NCBI RefSeq assembly: GCF_050589605.1
Contig: NZ_JBNGOO010000001.1
Strand: one strand, 5' to 3'
DNA length: 64,000 nt
Source: Granulosicoccus sp947495035
GTDB lineage: Bacteria; Pseudomonadota; Gammaproteobacteria; Granulosicoccales; Granulosicoccaceae
In this document: positions 7,070 to 16,093 of the stretch, one piece after another
How positions within the stretch are numbered: the stretch's first letter is position 1
How the letters are laid out: every line of letters starts with the position of its first letter
Made by a program: the position numbers and the translations under genes
The notes under the pieces: model-generated
What the model saw: only the letters and a program-made list of their open reading frames with translations
What the model was told of the DNA's origin: nothing
Databases searched by the model: none

Positions 7070-10010
7070 CGGGATCGACAAAGTGAGGTGAAACGATACG
7101 CACAGTCTGGCTTTCGCCGCGCACCGGGTCATATGCCTTGATACGTTCGCCAAGCCGATTGGATCCATCGATGATGAAGCCCAGGCCGATGGAGCTGCCC
7201 AGAACCGGTGAATAGGCCACAGAGCTCATCCAGCCCTGATCGCTGGCGGTTGTCTCTTCTGCGTCCTGCAAAAGAAAATGCGCTCCCGCGTGCAGAGTTT
7301 GAGCACTGTCTTCCGGCATGAAGCCCACCAGTTGCAGGCCATCATCGTTGTTCAGGGCCGGACGCCTGGACAGGACAGCACCGATGCAATCCTTGCGGGT
7401 GGATACCATGCGACCGAGGCCCAGATTGGCCGCAGTGGTCTGGCCGTTGAGTTCGCCGCCTGCTGCGTGACCTTTCTCGATTCGCATGACGCCCAGGGCT
7501 TCGGTGCCATAGGGCACGATATCGAAGGCCTTGCCGTGCTCCATCAAAGCTTCCATCAGAGCGTGTCCGTAGCGGGTCGGTACTGCCAGCTCGTAGGCCA
7601 TTTCGCCCGAGAAGGAGATTCTGAACAGGCGGGCAGGCGTACCGTTGAAGACCGTGAGTTCGGCGCAGGCCATGAACGGAAAGGCTTCATTGGAAATATC
7701 GAAGGGGGCATCCACCACGCCTTCGAGCAGGGCTCGTGACTGCGGCCCGGCAATGGCATATTGCGCCCATTGCTCGGTTACCGAGATCAGGTGCACATCC
7801 ATCTCGGGCCACAGGCACTGGCGACAGAACTCCAGATGACGATAGACGCTGACGGCATTCGCGGTGGTGGTGGTCATCAGGAAGTGTGTTTCTCCCAGCC
7901 TTGCCGTGGTGCCGTCATCCATGACAAAGCCATCCTCGCGCAGCATCAGGCCATAGCGCACCTTGCCGACGGCCAGGGTGGAGAAGGTGTTGGCGTAGAC
8001 ACGATCAAGGAAGGCGGCTGCATCCCGGCCCTGGATATCGATCTTGCCAAGGGTGGTGACATCACACACGCCCACGCTGCGACGAGTCTGCGCGGCCTCG
8101 CGATCGACACTCTGACGCCAGTGTGTTTCACCCTCGCGGGTGTACCACTGGGCTCGAAGCCAGAGACCGGCTTCGACAAAGTCACCCCCATGGTCCAGGG
8201 CCCATTGATGGCTGGGTGTCTGGCGTACCGGTCGAAAATGCTTGCCGCGGGAACGACCTGCCAGAGCCCCGATGGGGATCGGGGTATAGGGCGGGCGAAA
8301 GATGGTGGTGCCCGTGTCTTCGATACTTCTGCCGCTGAGCTGCGCCATGACGGCGAGTCCCAGGACGTTGGACGTCTTGCCCTGATCGGTTGCCATGCCG
8401 AGCGTGGTATAACGCTTGAGATGTTCCACCGAACGGAATCCTTCCTTGAAGGACAGGGCAATATCCTTGGTGGTGACATCGTTCTGCAGATCGATCCAGG
8501 CACGGCCGCGGCTTGCGGAGACCTGCCAGAAGGCGGTGATGCGGGTAGACTCCTGTTCTGCGACCGGTGCCGAAGTTGTGGTAACGGCAAGTCCGGCATC
8601 AGCGACAGCCTCCGCAGCAGCCCGGTGGCCCTCGTGCAGGGCTGCCGACAGACTCAGTGAGCCACTGGCGGCGCCCATGACTTTCATCCCGACAGGCAGC
8701 TCCGTGCCAGGTACAAAGGCGGCGATATCCTCGCGCCAGATCGGGCGTCCTCGCTGATGACAGGTCAGGTGGACATTGGGGCTCCAGCCTCCGGCAACCG
8801 CCAGGCAGTCACAGTCGATTCTCTGGCCGTCGTGCAAGGTGATTGACCGCAGGCCGAGTCTGCCGCGAGTCGCGACGATCTGGCCGCCCATGACGATGCG
8901 AACACCCGGCAGATTCGCGAGGGCCGGAATGGGTCGGGTATCGATGACAGCGGCAAGCTCGATGCCTGCACGGTACAGATCTGTCGCCGTACGCCAGCCA
9001 TCATCGTTGTTGGTGAACACGGCAAGTTGCTTGCCGGGTGCCACACCGAAACGGTTGACATAGGTTCGTACGGCACCCGCGAGCATGATGCCGGGGCGAT
9101 CATTGTTGGCGAAGGCAATGGAACGTTCGGTAGCGCCAGCTCCCAGCAGTGTCTGCCTGGCGTAGATGCGCCACAGTATCTGACGGGGCTTGCTGCCGGA
9201 TCTGTCGGGCAGATGGTCGGTGCAGCGTTGCAGTGCGCCGTAGATGCCGTGATCAAATGCGCCATAGACGCTGGTACGCAGCAGGCAGCGCACATTGGGC
9301 ATGTCACGCAGTTCGGCATGGCTGGTGGCGGCCCATTGCGAAGCGGGCATGTCGTCCACCAGCATCTGCTCGGCATTGAGTCTGCCACCAGGCAGGAAAT
9401 CGTCGTCGGCGATGATCACGCGAAGCCCGGCACGCCCGGCCGTCAAGGCGGCTGCCAGCCCACTGGGGCCAGCACCCACGATGAGCAGGTCAGCGTGCAG
9501 AAAGCCCTTGTCATAGGTATCGGGATCTTCCTCCATGGACAGAGAACCGAGACCGGCTGCCGCACGGATGACCGGTTCGTAGACCTTTTCCCAGAAGGCT
9601 TTCGGCCACATGAAGGTCTTGTAGTAGAAGCCGGCACTCAGAAACGGCGACAGGTAGTCGTTGACCGCCATGATGTCGAAGGCCAGGGGGCCACGATGAT
9701 TCTGACTGCGAGCTTCCAGACCTTCATGGAGCTCGGTGACCGTTGCCCGGGTGTTGGGCTCCCGATAGGCGCCGCTACCGAGTTCGACCAGGGCATTGGG
9801 TTCTTCGGCACCCGCCGAGAAAATGCCACGAGGTCGGTGATACTTGAACGAGCGACCGATGAGGCGCTGTTCATTCGCGAGCAGGGCAGAGGCGAGCGTG
9901 TCCCCTTGCAGGCCGGTATAGCTGCGCCCGTTGAACTGGAAATTGACCGGTTGGGCGGGATCAAGCAATCCCTTGCCGATGCGAGCAGATCCGGAGTGGC
10001 TGGCCTTCAT
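7047..10010 (-). CDS. mgdC: N-methylglutamate dehydrogenase subunit C (sarcosine oxidase alpha-like)
   Basis: A 987-residue alpha-type subunit. The N-terminus carries a 2Fe-2S-like/substrate tunnel domain (FNGRSYTGLQGDTLASALLAN, with SFKYHRPRGIFSAGAEEPNALV), then an NAD-type dinucleotide fold (ADLLIVGAGPSGLAAALTAGRAG, about residue 175). A second nucleotide region follows (ERSIAFANNDRPGIMLAGAVRTYVNRFGV), and a C-terminal aminomethyltransferase-like half (YGLMLREDGFVMDDG, AIAGPQSRALLEG, FSGEMAYELAVPT, GVMRIEKGH). This matches TsoxA/SoxA and MgdC, which bind FMN/NAD-type cofactors and tetrahydrofolate. Context with mgsABC-gmaS favours N-methylglutamate over sarcosine as substrate. The start overlaps the mgdB stop (ATGA). 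Confidence 0.9.
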   Translation of the reverse strand: MKASHSGSARIGKGLLDPAQPVNFQFNGRSYTGLQGDTLASALLANEQRLIGRSFKYHRPRGIFSAGAEEPNALVELGSGAYREPNTRATVTELHEGLEARSQNHRGPLAFDIMAVNDYLSPFLSAGFYYKTFMWPKAFWEKVYEPVIRAAAGLGSLSMEEDPDTYDKGFLHADLLIVGAGPSGLAAALTAGRAGLRVIIADDDFLPGGRLNAEQMLVDDMPASQWAATSHAELRDMPNVRCLLRTSVYGAFDHGIYGALQRCTDHLPDRSGSKPRQILWRIYARQTLLGAGATERSIAFANNDRPGIMLAGAVRTYVNRFGVAPGKQLAVFTNNDDGWRTATDLYRAGIELAAVIDTRPIPALANLPGVRIVMGGQIVATRGRLGLRSITLHDGQRIDCDCLAVAGGWSPNVHLTCHQRGRPIWREDIAAFVPGTELPVGMKVMGAASGSLSLSAALHEGHRAAAEAVADAGLAVTTTSAPVAEQESTRITAFWQVSASRGRAWIDLQNDVTTKDIALSFKEGFRSVEHLKRYTTLGMATDQGKTSNVLGLAVMAQLSGRSIEDTGTTIFRPPYTPIPIGALAGRSRGKHFRPVRQTPSHQWALDHGGDFVEAGLWLRAQWYTREGETHWRQSVDREAAQTRRSVGVCDVTTLGKIDIQGRDAAAFLDRVYANTFSTLAVGKVRYGLMLREDGFVMDDGTTARLGETHFLMTTTTANAVSVYRHLEFCRQCLWPEMDVHLISVTEQWAQYAIAGPQSRALLEGVVDAPFDISNEAFPFMACAELTVFNGTPARLFRISFSGEMAYELAVPTRYGHALMEALMEHGKAFDIVPYGTEALGVMRIEKGHAAGGELNGQTTAANLGLGRMVSTRKDCIGAVLSRRPALNNDDGLQLVGFMPEDSAQTLHAGAHFLLQDAEETTASDQGWMSSVAYSPVLGSSIGLGFIIDGSNRLGERIKAYDPVRGESQTVRIVSPHFVDPDGERLRG

Positions 10011-10309
10011 GCGCAGCCTTCTCCACTGGACGCTTGCCAGGCCATGGCTACATCCCGGGCCAGCTCCACGTGGGTGATTTCGTGAGTCAGGGTATTGCGA
10101 GTCACGACCAGCCAGGAGCGATCACCTTGCTCGTGAAACCAGAGTTCGCGATGCAGACCTGCCGGATTGTCGCGCAGGTGCAGGTAATCATGGAATTGCC
10201 GTGATGCATTGGCCGCCGAGGCATCGGGACGCTTGATGAGACTGGCATCGCCGAGATAGACGAACTCTGATGCATCGCGCGGACCCAGTAATGGATGATT
10301 GATCAGCAT
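10007..10309 (-). CDS. mgdB: N-methylglutamate dehydrogenase subunit B (sarcosine oxidase delta-like)
   Basis: A 100-residue delta-type subunit. The family frame is clear (GPRDASEFVYLGDA near the N-terminus, YLHLRDNPAGLHRELWFHE, and THEITHVELARD). In the delta subunit of heterotetrameric sarcosine oxidase, zinc is held by CPxC, one His and a later Cys. Here the CPxC is replaced by HPLL and the last Cys by Asp (HEQGDRSW), so at most the central His is kept. It lies 12 bases after mgdA and overlaps mgdC by four bases. The structural role in the tetramer is inferred from the family. Confidence 0.87.
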   Translation of the reverse strand: MLINHPLLGPRDASEFVYLGDASLIKRPDASAANASRQFHDYLHLRDNPAGLHRELWFHEQGDRSWLVVTRNTLTHEITHVELARDVAMAWQASSGEGCA

Positions 10310-10321
10310 GTCGCGTCGTGT

Positions 10322-11572
10322 TCAGTGAAGGTTGGGTTGTGCGCCGGCACCGCGCTCGTCGATGACAGCGCCACTCATGAAGCGATCGAGTCGGTAGGCT
10401 GCCGCGGTTTCGTGGGGTTGTCCGGTGGCGATCAGGTGGGCATAGCACCAACCGCTGGCCGGTGTTGCCTTGAAGCCGCCATAACACCAGCCACCGTTGA
10501 AATACAGGCCAGGCACTGGTGTCCTGTCGATGAAGGGTGAACCATCCATGGACATGTCCATGATGCCACCCCACATGCGCAGCATTCGTGCTCGTCCCAT
10601 CATGGGCATGATGGCCATGCCTTCTTCACAGACATCCTCGACCGTTGGCAGATTGCCTCGTTGCGCATAGGAGTTGTAGCCGTCGATGTCTCCGCCGAAT
10701 ACCAGCCCACCCTTGTCCGACTGGCTGATGTAGAAATGCCCTGCGCCGAACGTCACGACCCCGGGAACGACGGGTTTCAGGCCCTCTGTGACGAAAGCCT
10801 GCAATACATGGCTTTCGATGGGCAGTCGCATGCCGGCCATTTCCATGACCCGGCCCGAAGAACCTGCCACACACACGGCAACCTTTCCGGCGGAGATACG
10901 GCCGCGAGTGCTGTCCACTCCCGTGCAGACGCCATTGTTCATGACGAAGCCCGTGACTTCGCAGTTCTGGATGATATCGACGCCGCGGCTGTCGGCCCCC
11001 CGGGCATAGCCCCAGGCAACCGCATCGTGACGAGCGGTACCCGCGCGGGGTTGCAGCAAGCCTCCCTTGATTGGAAAGCGGGCGTTGTCATGATCGAGAA
11101 ATGGACAGAGTTCGCGAATGCCGGCTTCGTCCAGCAACACTGCATCGGCGCCTGCCAGATGCATGGCATTGCCCCGTCGCGCATAGGCATCTCGTTGGGC
11201 ATCGCTGTGATACAGATTGACGATGCCGCGTTGCGACATCATGGCATTGTAGTTGAGTTCCTGCTCGAGGTTTTCCCACAACTTCATGGACAGTTCGTAG
11301 AACGGCTCATTGCCCGGCAGCAGGTAGTTGGATCGCACGATGGTGGTATTGCGACCTACATTACCCGAGCCGATCCAGCCCTTCTCCAGTACGGCGACAT
11401 TGGTAATGCCATGCTCACTGGCCAGATAGTGGGCAGTGGCCAGACCATGGCCGCCGCCGCCGACGATGATCACATCGTAGTGGGTTCTGGGCTCCGGTTC
11501 GCGCCACGTCGGTCGCCAGCCTCGATTACCGGTCAGACCTTCCTTGATGATTTTCAATGCGGAGTAGCGCAT
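10322..11572 (-). CDS. mgdA: N-methylglutamate dehydrogenase subunit A (sarcosine oxidase beta-like FAD enzyme)
   Basis: A 416-residue FAD-dependent amine oxidoreductase of the DAO/SoxB type. The Rossmann motif is YDVIIVGGGGHGLATAHYLA at about residues 25-44; other landmarks are WIGSGNVGRNTTIVRSNYLLP (FMN/FAD linking region around HT/RNT), GDIDGYNSYAQRGN and MWGGIMDMSMDGSPFIDRTPV near the C-terminus. It is the first gene of the mgdABCD set and should carry the catalytic oxidation of N-methylglutamate. The ATG at 11572 is the natural start; the frame is open to 11668 but would run into the divergent regulator's promoter region. The neighbouring GlxA-type regulator is transcribed away from it. 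Confidence 0.9.
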   Translation of the reverse strand: MRYSALKIIKEGLTGNRGWRPTWREPEPRTHYDVIIVGGGGHGLATAHYLASEHGITNVAVLEKGWIGSGNVGRNTTIVRSNYLLPGNEPFYELSMKLWENLEQELNYNAMMSQRGIVNLYHSDAQRDAYARRGNAMHLAGADAVLLDEAGIRELCPFLDHDNARFPIKGGLLQPRAGTARHDAVAWGYARGADSRGVDIIQNCEVTGFVMNNGVCTGVDSTRGRISAGKVAVCVAGSSGRVMEMAGMRLPIESHVLQAFVTEGLKPVVPGVVTFGAGHFYISQSDKGGLVFGGDIDGYNSYAQRGNLPTVEDVCEEGMAIMPMMGRARMLRMWGGIMDMSMDGSPFIDRTPVPGLYFNGGWCYGGFKATPASGWCYAHLIATGQPHETAAAYRLDRFMSGAVIDERGAGAQPNLH

Positions 11573-11660
11573 GGTCGACACCGGCTGTTGAACAGATGCA
11601 AGAGAATGAACGAAATATTGCCACTTGTGTATGTCTCTGATGGACGTACACTTGTCTGTA
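11573..11660. promoter_or_regulatory. Divergent promoter region between mgdA and the GlxA-type regulator
   Basis: An 88-base region containing two related direct copies, CACTTGT...GATGGAC from about 11622 and CACTTGT...AATGGAC from about 11650, roughly 28 bases apart. Direct repeats spaced near three helical turns are typical of AraC-family sites. The copy similarity is seen; the regulatory role is inferred, and part of it would be coding if the regulator starts at 11625. Confidence 0.35.
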
Positions 11661-12671
11661 ATGGACATTCCTGCTGCTGTTGCTGCTACCAGACCTTACC
11701 GGGTCGGATTCGTGTTGATCGATGGGTTTCCGCTGCTGTCCTATGCCTCGGCCATGGAACCACTGCGTGCCTGCAATCTGCTGGCGGGGCAGACCCTTTA
11801 TGAGCTTCAACATCTCGCGATCGAGGGTGAGTCCTCGTACAGTTCTTCCGGCGCACATGTGTCCGCAACCATGCCGCTGGACGAGTCTGCCGAGCTGGAT
11901 CTGGTGTTGGTGATGGCGGGAGGCGATCCATCAGCCATCGACAGTCCGGTATTGAATCGATGGTTGCGTCTGCAGGCGGGCAGACCTGTGCTGGTGGGCG
12001 GGGTATCCGGAGGGCCCATGATACTGGCTCGGGCAGGCATCATGGAGGGCAGGCGCATGACGGTGCACTGGGAACATGCCCAGGCCCTTGCTCAAGTCTC
12101 GTCGAAACTGATCATCGAGCGCTCCCTGTATGTTCGTGACCGTGATCGCCTGACCTGTGCCGGGGGAACCGCGGCGCTTGACATGATGCATGCGCTGATT
12201 ACCGAGCAGCATGGACCGGTGCTGGCGGGCGAGATCAGTGAATGGTTTGTCCAGACTGATATCCGGCCAGCCGAGCTTGCACAGAGGGCCACCATTGCGG
12301 AACGATATGGTGTCGATAATGGTGCGGTTCTGCTGAGTATCGAGGCAATGGAAAACCATCTGGCTGATCCACTGGAGCTGTCGCAACTTGCCAGCCTTGC
12401 CGATCTTGGAGCCAGGCAACTCAACCGCCTCTTTCAGCAACAGCTGGGAACCAGCGTTGTACAGTTCTATCGGCAGCTACGCCTGCAGAAGGCCAATGAA
12501 CTGCTGAAGTCGACACCCTGGTCGGTGGAGAACATTGCCCTGGCAACAGGGTTTGCCAACGGTGCTCATCTGAGTCGCCGTTTCACGCAGTTCCACGGCT
12601 TGTCACCACGCAGCGTGCGTCGTGGTGAAGCAGGCGGGCAAGGGGCTGCTGAATGGACGGGAAAACGATGA
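11661..12671 (+). CDS. GlxA-family AraC-type transcriptional regulator with DJ-1/PfpI-like domain
   Basis: A 336-residue regulator. Residues about 10-180 form a class I amidotransferase/DJ-1-like domain (YRVGFVLIDGFPLLSYASAMEPL, LVLVMAGGD, GGVSGGPMILARAG, TVHWEH) in which the usual nucleophilic Cys position is Ser, so enzymatic activity is not expected. The C-terminus (about 215-320) carries the two AraC helix-turn-helices (LSQLASLADLGARQLNRLFQQQLG, WSVENIALATGFANGAHLSRRF). Members of this group control choline, carnitine, glycine betaine and sarcosine catabolism. It diverges from mgdA, so it is the best candidate activator of the methylamine genes. Starts at 11625 (TTG), 11631 and 11640 are alternatives; 11661 leaves room for a promoter. 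Confidence 0.85.
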   Translation: MDIPAAVAATRPYRVGFVLIDGFPLLSYASAMEPLRACNLLAGQTLYELQHLAIEGESSYSSSGAHVSATMPLDESAELDLVLVMAGGDPSAIDSPVLNRWLRLQAGRPVLVGGVSGGPMILARAGIMEGRRMTVHWEHAQALAQVSSKLIIERSLYVRDRDRLTCAGGTAALDMMHALITEQHGPVLAGEISEWFVQTDIRPAELAQRATIAERYGVDNGAVLLSIEAMENHLADPLELSQLASLADLGARQLNRLFQQQLGTSVVQFYRQLRLQKANELLKSTPWSVENIALATGFANGAHLSRRFTQFHGLSPRSVRRGEAGGQGAAEWTGKR

Positions 12672-12776
12672 GCATTCGTGGAGAGCGGCAAACGGTGTTG
12701 CGAGGATCGTCATGCGGGCAGGGACATCGTGACCCATCGTGAAGAGGCGGGTATTGTCCTTGAGGCGTAGCCGTAC

Positions 12777-13609
<833 letters not shown>

Positions 13610-13613
<4 letters not shown>

Positions 13614-14149
13614 CCCTGTTGAGCTTCCAGCCACAACAGAAAGTCCACCGAGCCGACCAGATCGAGATTTTCCTCCGAACTGATCAAGTGCAGGTGATCG
13701 GTCTGTTCAGTGTCGAAGGCCGCAGCCTGCAGGGAGGGGGAATCTGTCTGTGTGACGGGTTGATGTGGGGTTTGCGCGCTGTCGAGGTATCTCATGTCCA
13801 TGGAGGGAGCCGGGTTTTGTTGCATGTCACCGACGCTGAGTACCATCAGAGTGGTCAATGATGCGATTCCGATACTGCCCAATGCCGTGGCGAGAGGACG
13901 ATTGCCATGCAGTGTCTGCCCGATGCTCTCCAGATGACGCGCAATCCGTTGCCGATGGCTGATCTTTCCCGTGTCTGTCGTACACCTGCGTTGAGCGTTC
14001 GTGGCGATGTGATGACGTGTCAGCGCCAGCTTGTCGGTAATCTCAGGTGACAGAAAATCTGCTTCGTCGTCCAGCGCCAGAAGCAGCCTTTCGATCGACG
14101 AGCTGTCTGTATTGTGATAGCCGCTTGTCATTGTTTGCACCCTTGTCAT
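13610..14149 (-). CDS. Small single-pass membrane protein, DUF3619-like, putative anti-sigma partner
   Basis: A 179-residue protein with a basic N-terminal half (SPEITDKLALTRHHIATNAQRR, HRQRIARHLESIG), one hydrophobic segment (about residues 89-107, ALGSIGIASLTTLMVLSVGD) and a C-terminal region ending in DLVGSVDFLLWLEAQQG. Position and shape match the DUF3619-type gene found between a sigma factor and a DUF3106 gene. Its start overlaps the sigma-factor stop and its stop overlaps the DUF3106 start, so all three are translationally coupled. An anti-sigma role is plausible by analogy with other sigma-plus-membrane-protein pairs, but no zinc-binding or ASD motif is visible. Confidence 0.75.
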
Positions 14150-14916
14150 TGTTCCTGCTCATCCAGACGTTCTCTCAAGGCGGCTACCGCTCGCGACAGA
14201 TGCGTCTTGACGCTTCCATCGCTGATGTTCATTACCTCGGCAGTTTCCTTGACGCTCAGCCCTTGCCAGTTTCGTAACAGAAAGACCTCTCGTTGGCGCG
14301 CCGGCAGTTCGGTCAGAAACCGGTTGATTCGGCTGGTGTTCTGCGACGAGGATAGCGTGTCCTGGGGGCCCGGTTCATCACTTGGCAGGCAATCCATGGT
14401 ATCGAGCATCGATTCATCCGGTGTCGATTCCGAAGAGGATTCCGTACTGCGTTGAATCCAGCGTTTCAGTCGCTGCATTCCCCGCGGTCTGCGTCTGTCG
14501 GTAATGCCATTCTGCAGAATTCGATAGTACAGCGGAGGCCATTCCTCTGGTGGTCGATCTGCATATCGTTCGCACAGCTTGAGCATGGCATCCTGGACCG
14601 TGTCCAGTGCATCATCTTCATTCTGCAGGGCGTAGCGAGCCATCACGAATGCCTTGCGCTCTACAGACTGCAGGAAATCAGCAATGCTGAGTGAAATCGC
14701 GGCAGGTGGTTCAGTCTGCCAATCGGAAGTCCGCGTCGAGTCGATCGTCGATGATTTGTCGTTCTGGCATGCGTCGGGCAGAGCGGGGGTGAGATCGTGC
14801 CTCGACCCGCAACTCGCCTGATCATCGCAATCCGACTCGTAGTGTGGCTGCGTCGATTGAATTTCCATCGCTTCTTTTTCTGGGCGGTACGGCAACAGGT
14901 GCCTGATTGCTGCCAT
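14146..14916 (-). CDS. RNA polymerase sigma factor, ECF/sigma-70 type
   Basis: A 256-residue sigma factor. Region 2 is seen at about residues 78-125 (DFLQSVERKAFVMARYALQN, EDDALDTVQDAMLKLCERY) with the following PLYYRILQNGITDRRR, and region 4 at the C-terminus (LPARQREVFLLRNWQGLSVK, VKTHLSRAVAALRERL). Between them lies a long Ser/Glu-rich linker. The first 70 residues are also low in recognisable content, so a start at 14868 (MEIQSTQ) is possible; the ATG at 14916 has a GGAAG ribosome site. It begins a three-gene coupled operon. It would direct transcription of a small regulon whose promoters are unknown. Confidence 0.85.
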   Translation of the reverse strand: MAAIRHLLPYRPEKEAMEIQSTQPHYESDCDDQASCGSRHDLTPALPDACQNDKSSTIDSTRTSDWQTEPPAAISLSIADFLQSVERKAFVMARYALQNEDDALDTVQDAMLKLCERYADRPPEEWPPLYYRILQNGITDRRRPRGMQRLKRWIQRSTESSSESTPDESMLDTMDCLPSDEPGPQDTLSSSQNTSRINRFLTELPARQREVFLLRNWQGLSVKETAEVMNISDGSVKTHLSRAVAALRERLDEQEQ

Positions 14917-15280
14917 GACCCGGCTTCCCGAAGCACCGGATCTGCAGCTACCGGCAACATGGGGAGCGCATCTCGTCAGGGAGCCTGAATTCCAGGCACG
15001 GGCCCGGCGTCATTGACAGACGGCTGACCGGGGGCAGGTGGGTGCAATTGCCTGTTCGGTGTGAGTTCACGTAGAGTTCCAGCTGCGGTATTCACCACAG
15101 AAAAGGTTGTGTTACTCACTGGAACGCATCCGTTCGACAATGGTTGACAAGCCCGTCAGCCCGTCAGCCCGTCAGCCCGTCAGCCCGTCAGGGAATCAGG
15201 GCATCAGGACATCAGGACATCAGGACATCAGGACATCAGGACATCAGGACATCAGGACGCCGGTGCCGGAATGGCCTGAC
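14917..15280. other. Gene-free stretch holding an octamer array
   Basis: These 364 bases lie upstream of the sigma-factor gene and downstream of the EF-hand gene. Apart from the tandem octamers at 15151-15254 I see no gene, clear promoter or terminator. The short plus-strand open frame across the array reads as repeat peptide and is not supported. Confidence 0.6.
15151..15254. repeat. Tandem array of thirteen 8-bp units
   Basis: Five copies of GCCCGTCA (15151-15190), then GGGAATCA, GGGCATCA and six copies of GGACATCA (15207-15254), all in register and all ending in TCA. Reading it as one array that has drifted explains the shared 3' end. The unit is not a multiple of three and the array is intergenic. 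It lies about 235 bases upstream of the sigma-factor start. Confidence 0.95.
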
Positions 15281-15850
15281 TCAGTGGTTCCGGTTACCAC
15301 CGTGGCGGCGTCCATCTTCCCGTGTCAGAGTGCCATCGTCGTTGCGATCCATTCGTGCGACGACTGAGCTGACACGATCATCAAGCTCGGCGGCGCTGAT
15401 CACGCCATCACCGTCCTCGTCGAGGTCTTGGAACATGTCGACCATGCGTGAGCGAGTCAGTGCACGATAGATCGTGTCGAATTCCTCGATGTTCAGCGCA
15501 CCGTCAGCATTGCTGTCCGCACCGCTCAATTGCGCGGCCTTGAAGGTATCGATCTCTGCCTGAGTGACAACCCCATCCCCATCCGCATCGGCGCTCTTGA
15601 GCAGTTTGACCATGAGGCCCGGTCCACCTTGCCCCCGCTTGCCGTGTCGAGCTCCGTCGGCCATCCTGCGTTTGTCGTGACCTCCCTTGCCATGGCCTCT
15701 TTCGCGTTCACCAGACTGACCGGAATCCTGTGCCAGCAGTTGTTCGTCGATGGTCTCGCTGTTTCCGTCTTGTGCGTTGGCGACCACGCCGACGGTACCC
15801 AGTACCAGGGCGGAGGCCAGAATCATTGAAATGGATTTGACAGGTTTCAT
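15281..15850 (-). CDS. Exported EF-hand calcium-binding protein
   Basis: A 189-residue protein with a signal peptide (MKPVKSISMILASALVLG to about NAQDG) and four EF-hand-type loops: DADGDGVVTQAE, DSNADGALNIEE, DLDEDGDGVISAAE and DRNDDGTLTRED. Acidic residues sit at loop positions 1, 3, 5 and 12 in most of them. A Gly/His/Lys/Arg-rich linker (about residues 50-75) precedes the first loop. Calcium binding in the periplasm is likely; no enzymatic domain is seen. The frame is open upstream to 16057, but the ATG at 15850 is followed directly by the signal peptide. It is divergent from the response regulator at 16094, leaving 243 bases between. Confidence 0.85.
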   Translation of the reverse strand: MKPVKSISMILASALVLGTVGVVANAQDGNSETIDEQLLAQDSGQSGERERGHGKGGHDKRRMADGARHGKRGQGGPGLMVKLLKSADADGDGVVTQAEIDTFKAAQLSGADSNADGALNIEEFDTIYRALTRSRMVDMFQDLDEDGDGVISAAELDDRVSSVVARMDRNDDGTLTREDGRRHGGNRNH

Positions 15851-16093
15851 GTGAATTCCTCTGTGTATTTGATGAAAAGGCGGTCGCTGACCGTTGGAAT
15901 ACACTGTAGGGGCGGGATCGATCGGGTGTGTGTCAGGCGAGAGCCTGTTTTGTCGCATATGGTCGCAGTTGTCCCGATTGATACAATTTGCGACAAACTC
16001 GTGCGTCGGGTCGTATCGGAAGCAGTGCAGGATCCCGACGCAGTGGGCACAATACAAGCTGACTACTCACTGAATGAAGGTCTTGAACAGCCC

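Noticed and set aside
991..11572. Reading the amine oxidase genes as soxBDAG sarcosine oxidase plus a separate glutamate synthase set
   Set aside because: All eight NMG-pathway genes are present in the expected order and no folate or glyA genes accompany them. Kept as an alternative in the entries.
15151..15254. CRISPR array
   Set aside because: Units are contiguous 8-mers without spacers, and no cas gene is in the window.
15107..15367. Plus-strand open frame over the octamer array
   Set aside because: Its peptide is just the repeat unit read in three phases, with no ribosome site and no family resemblance.
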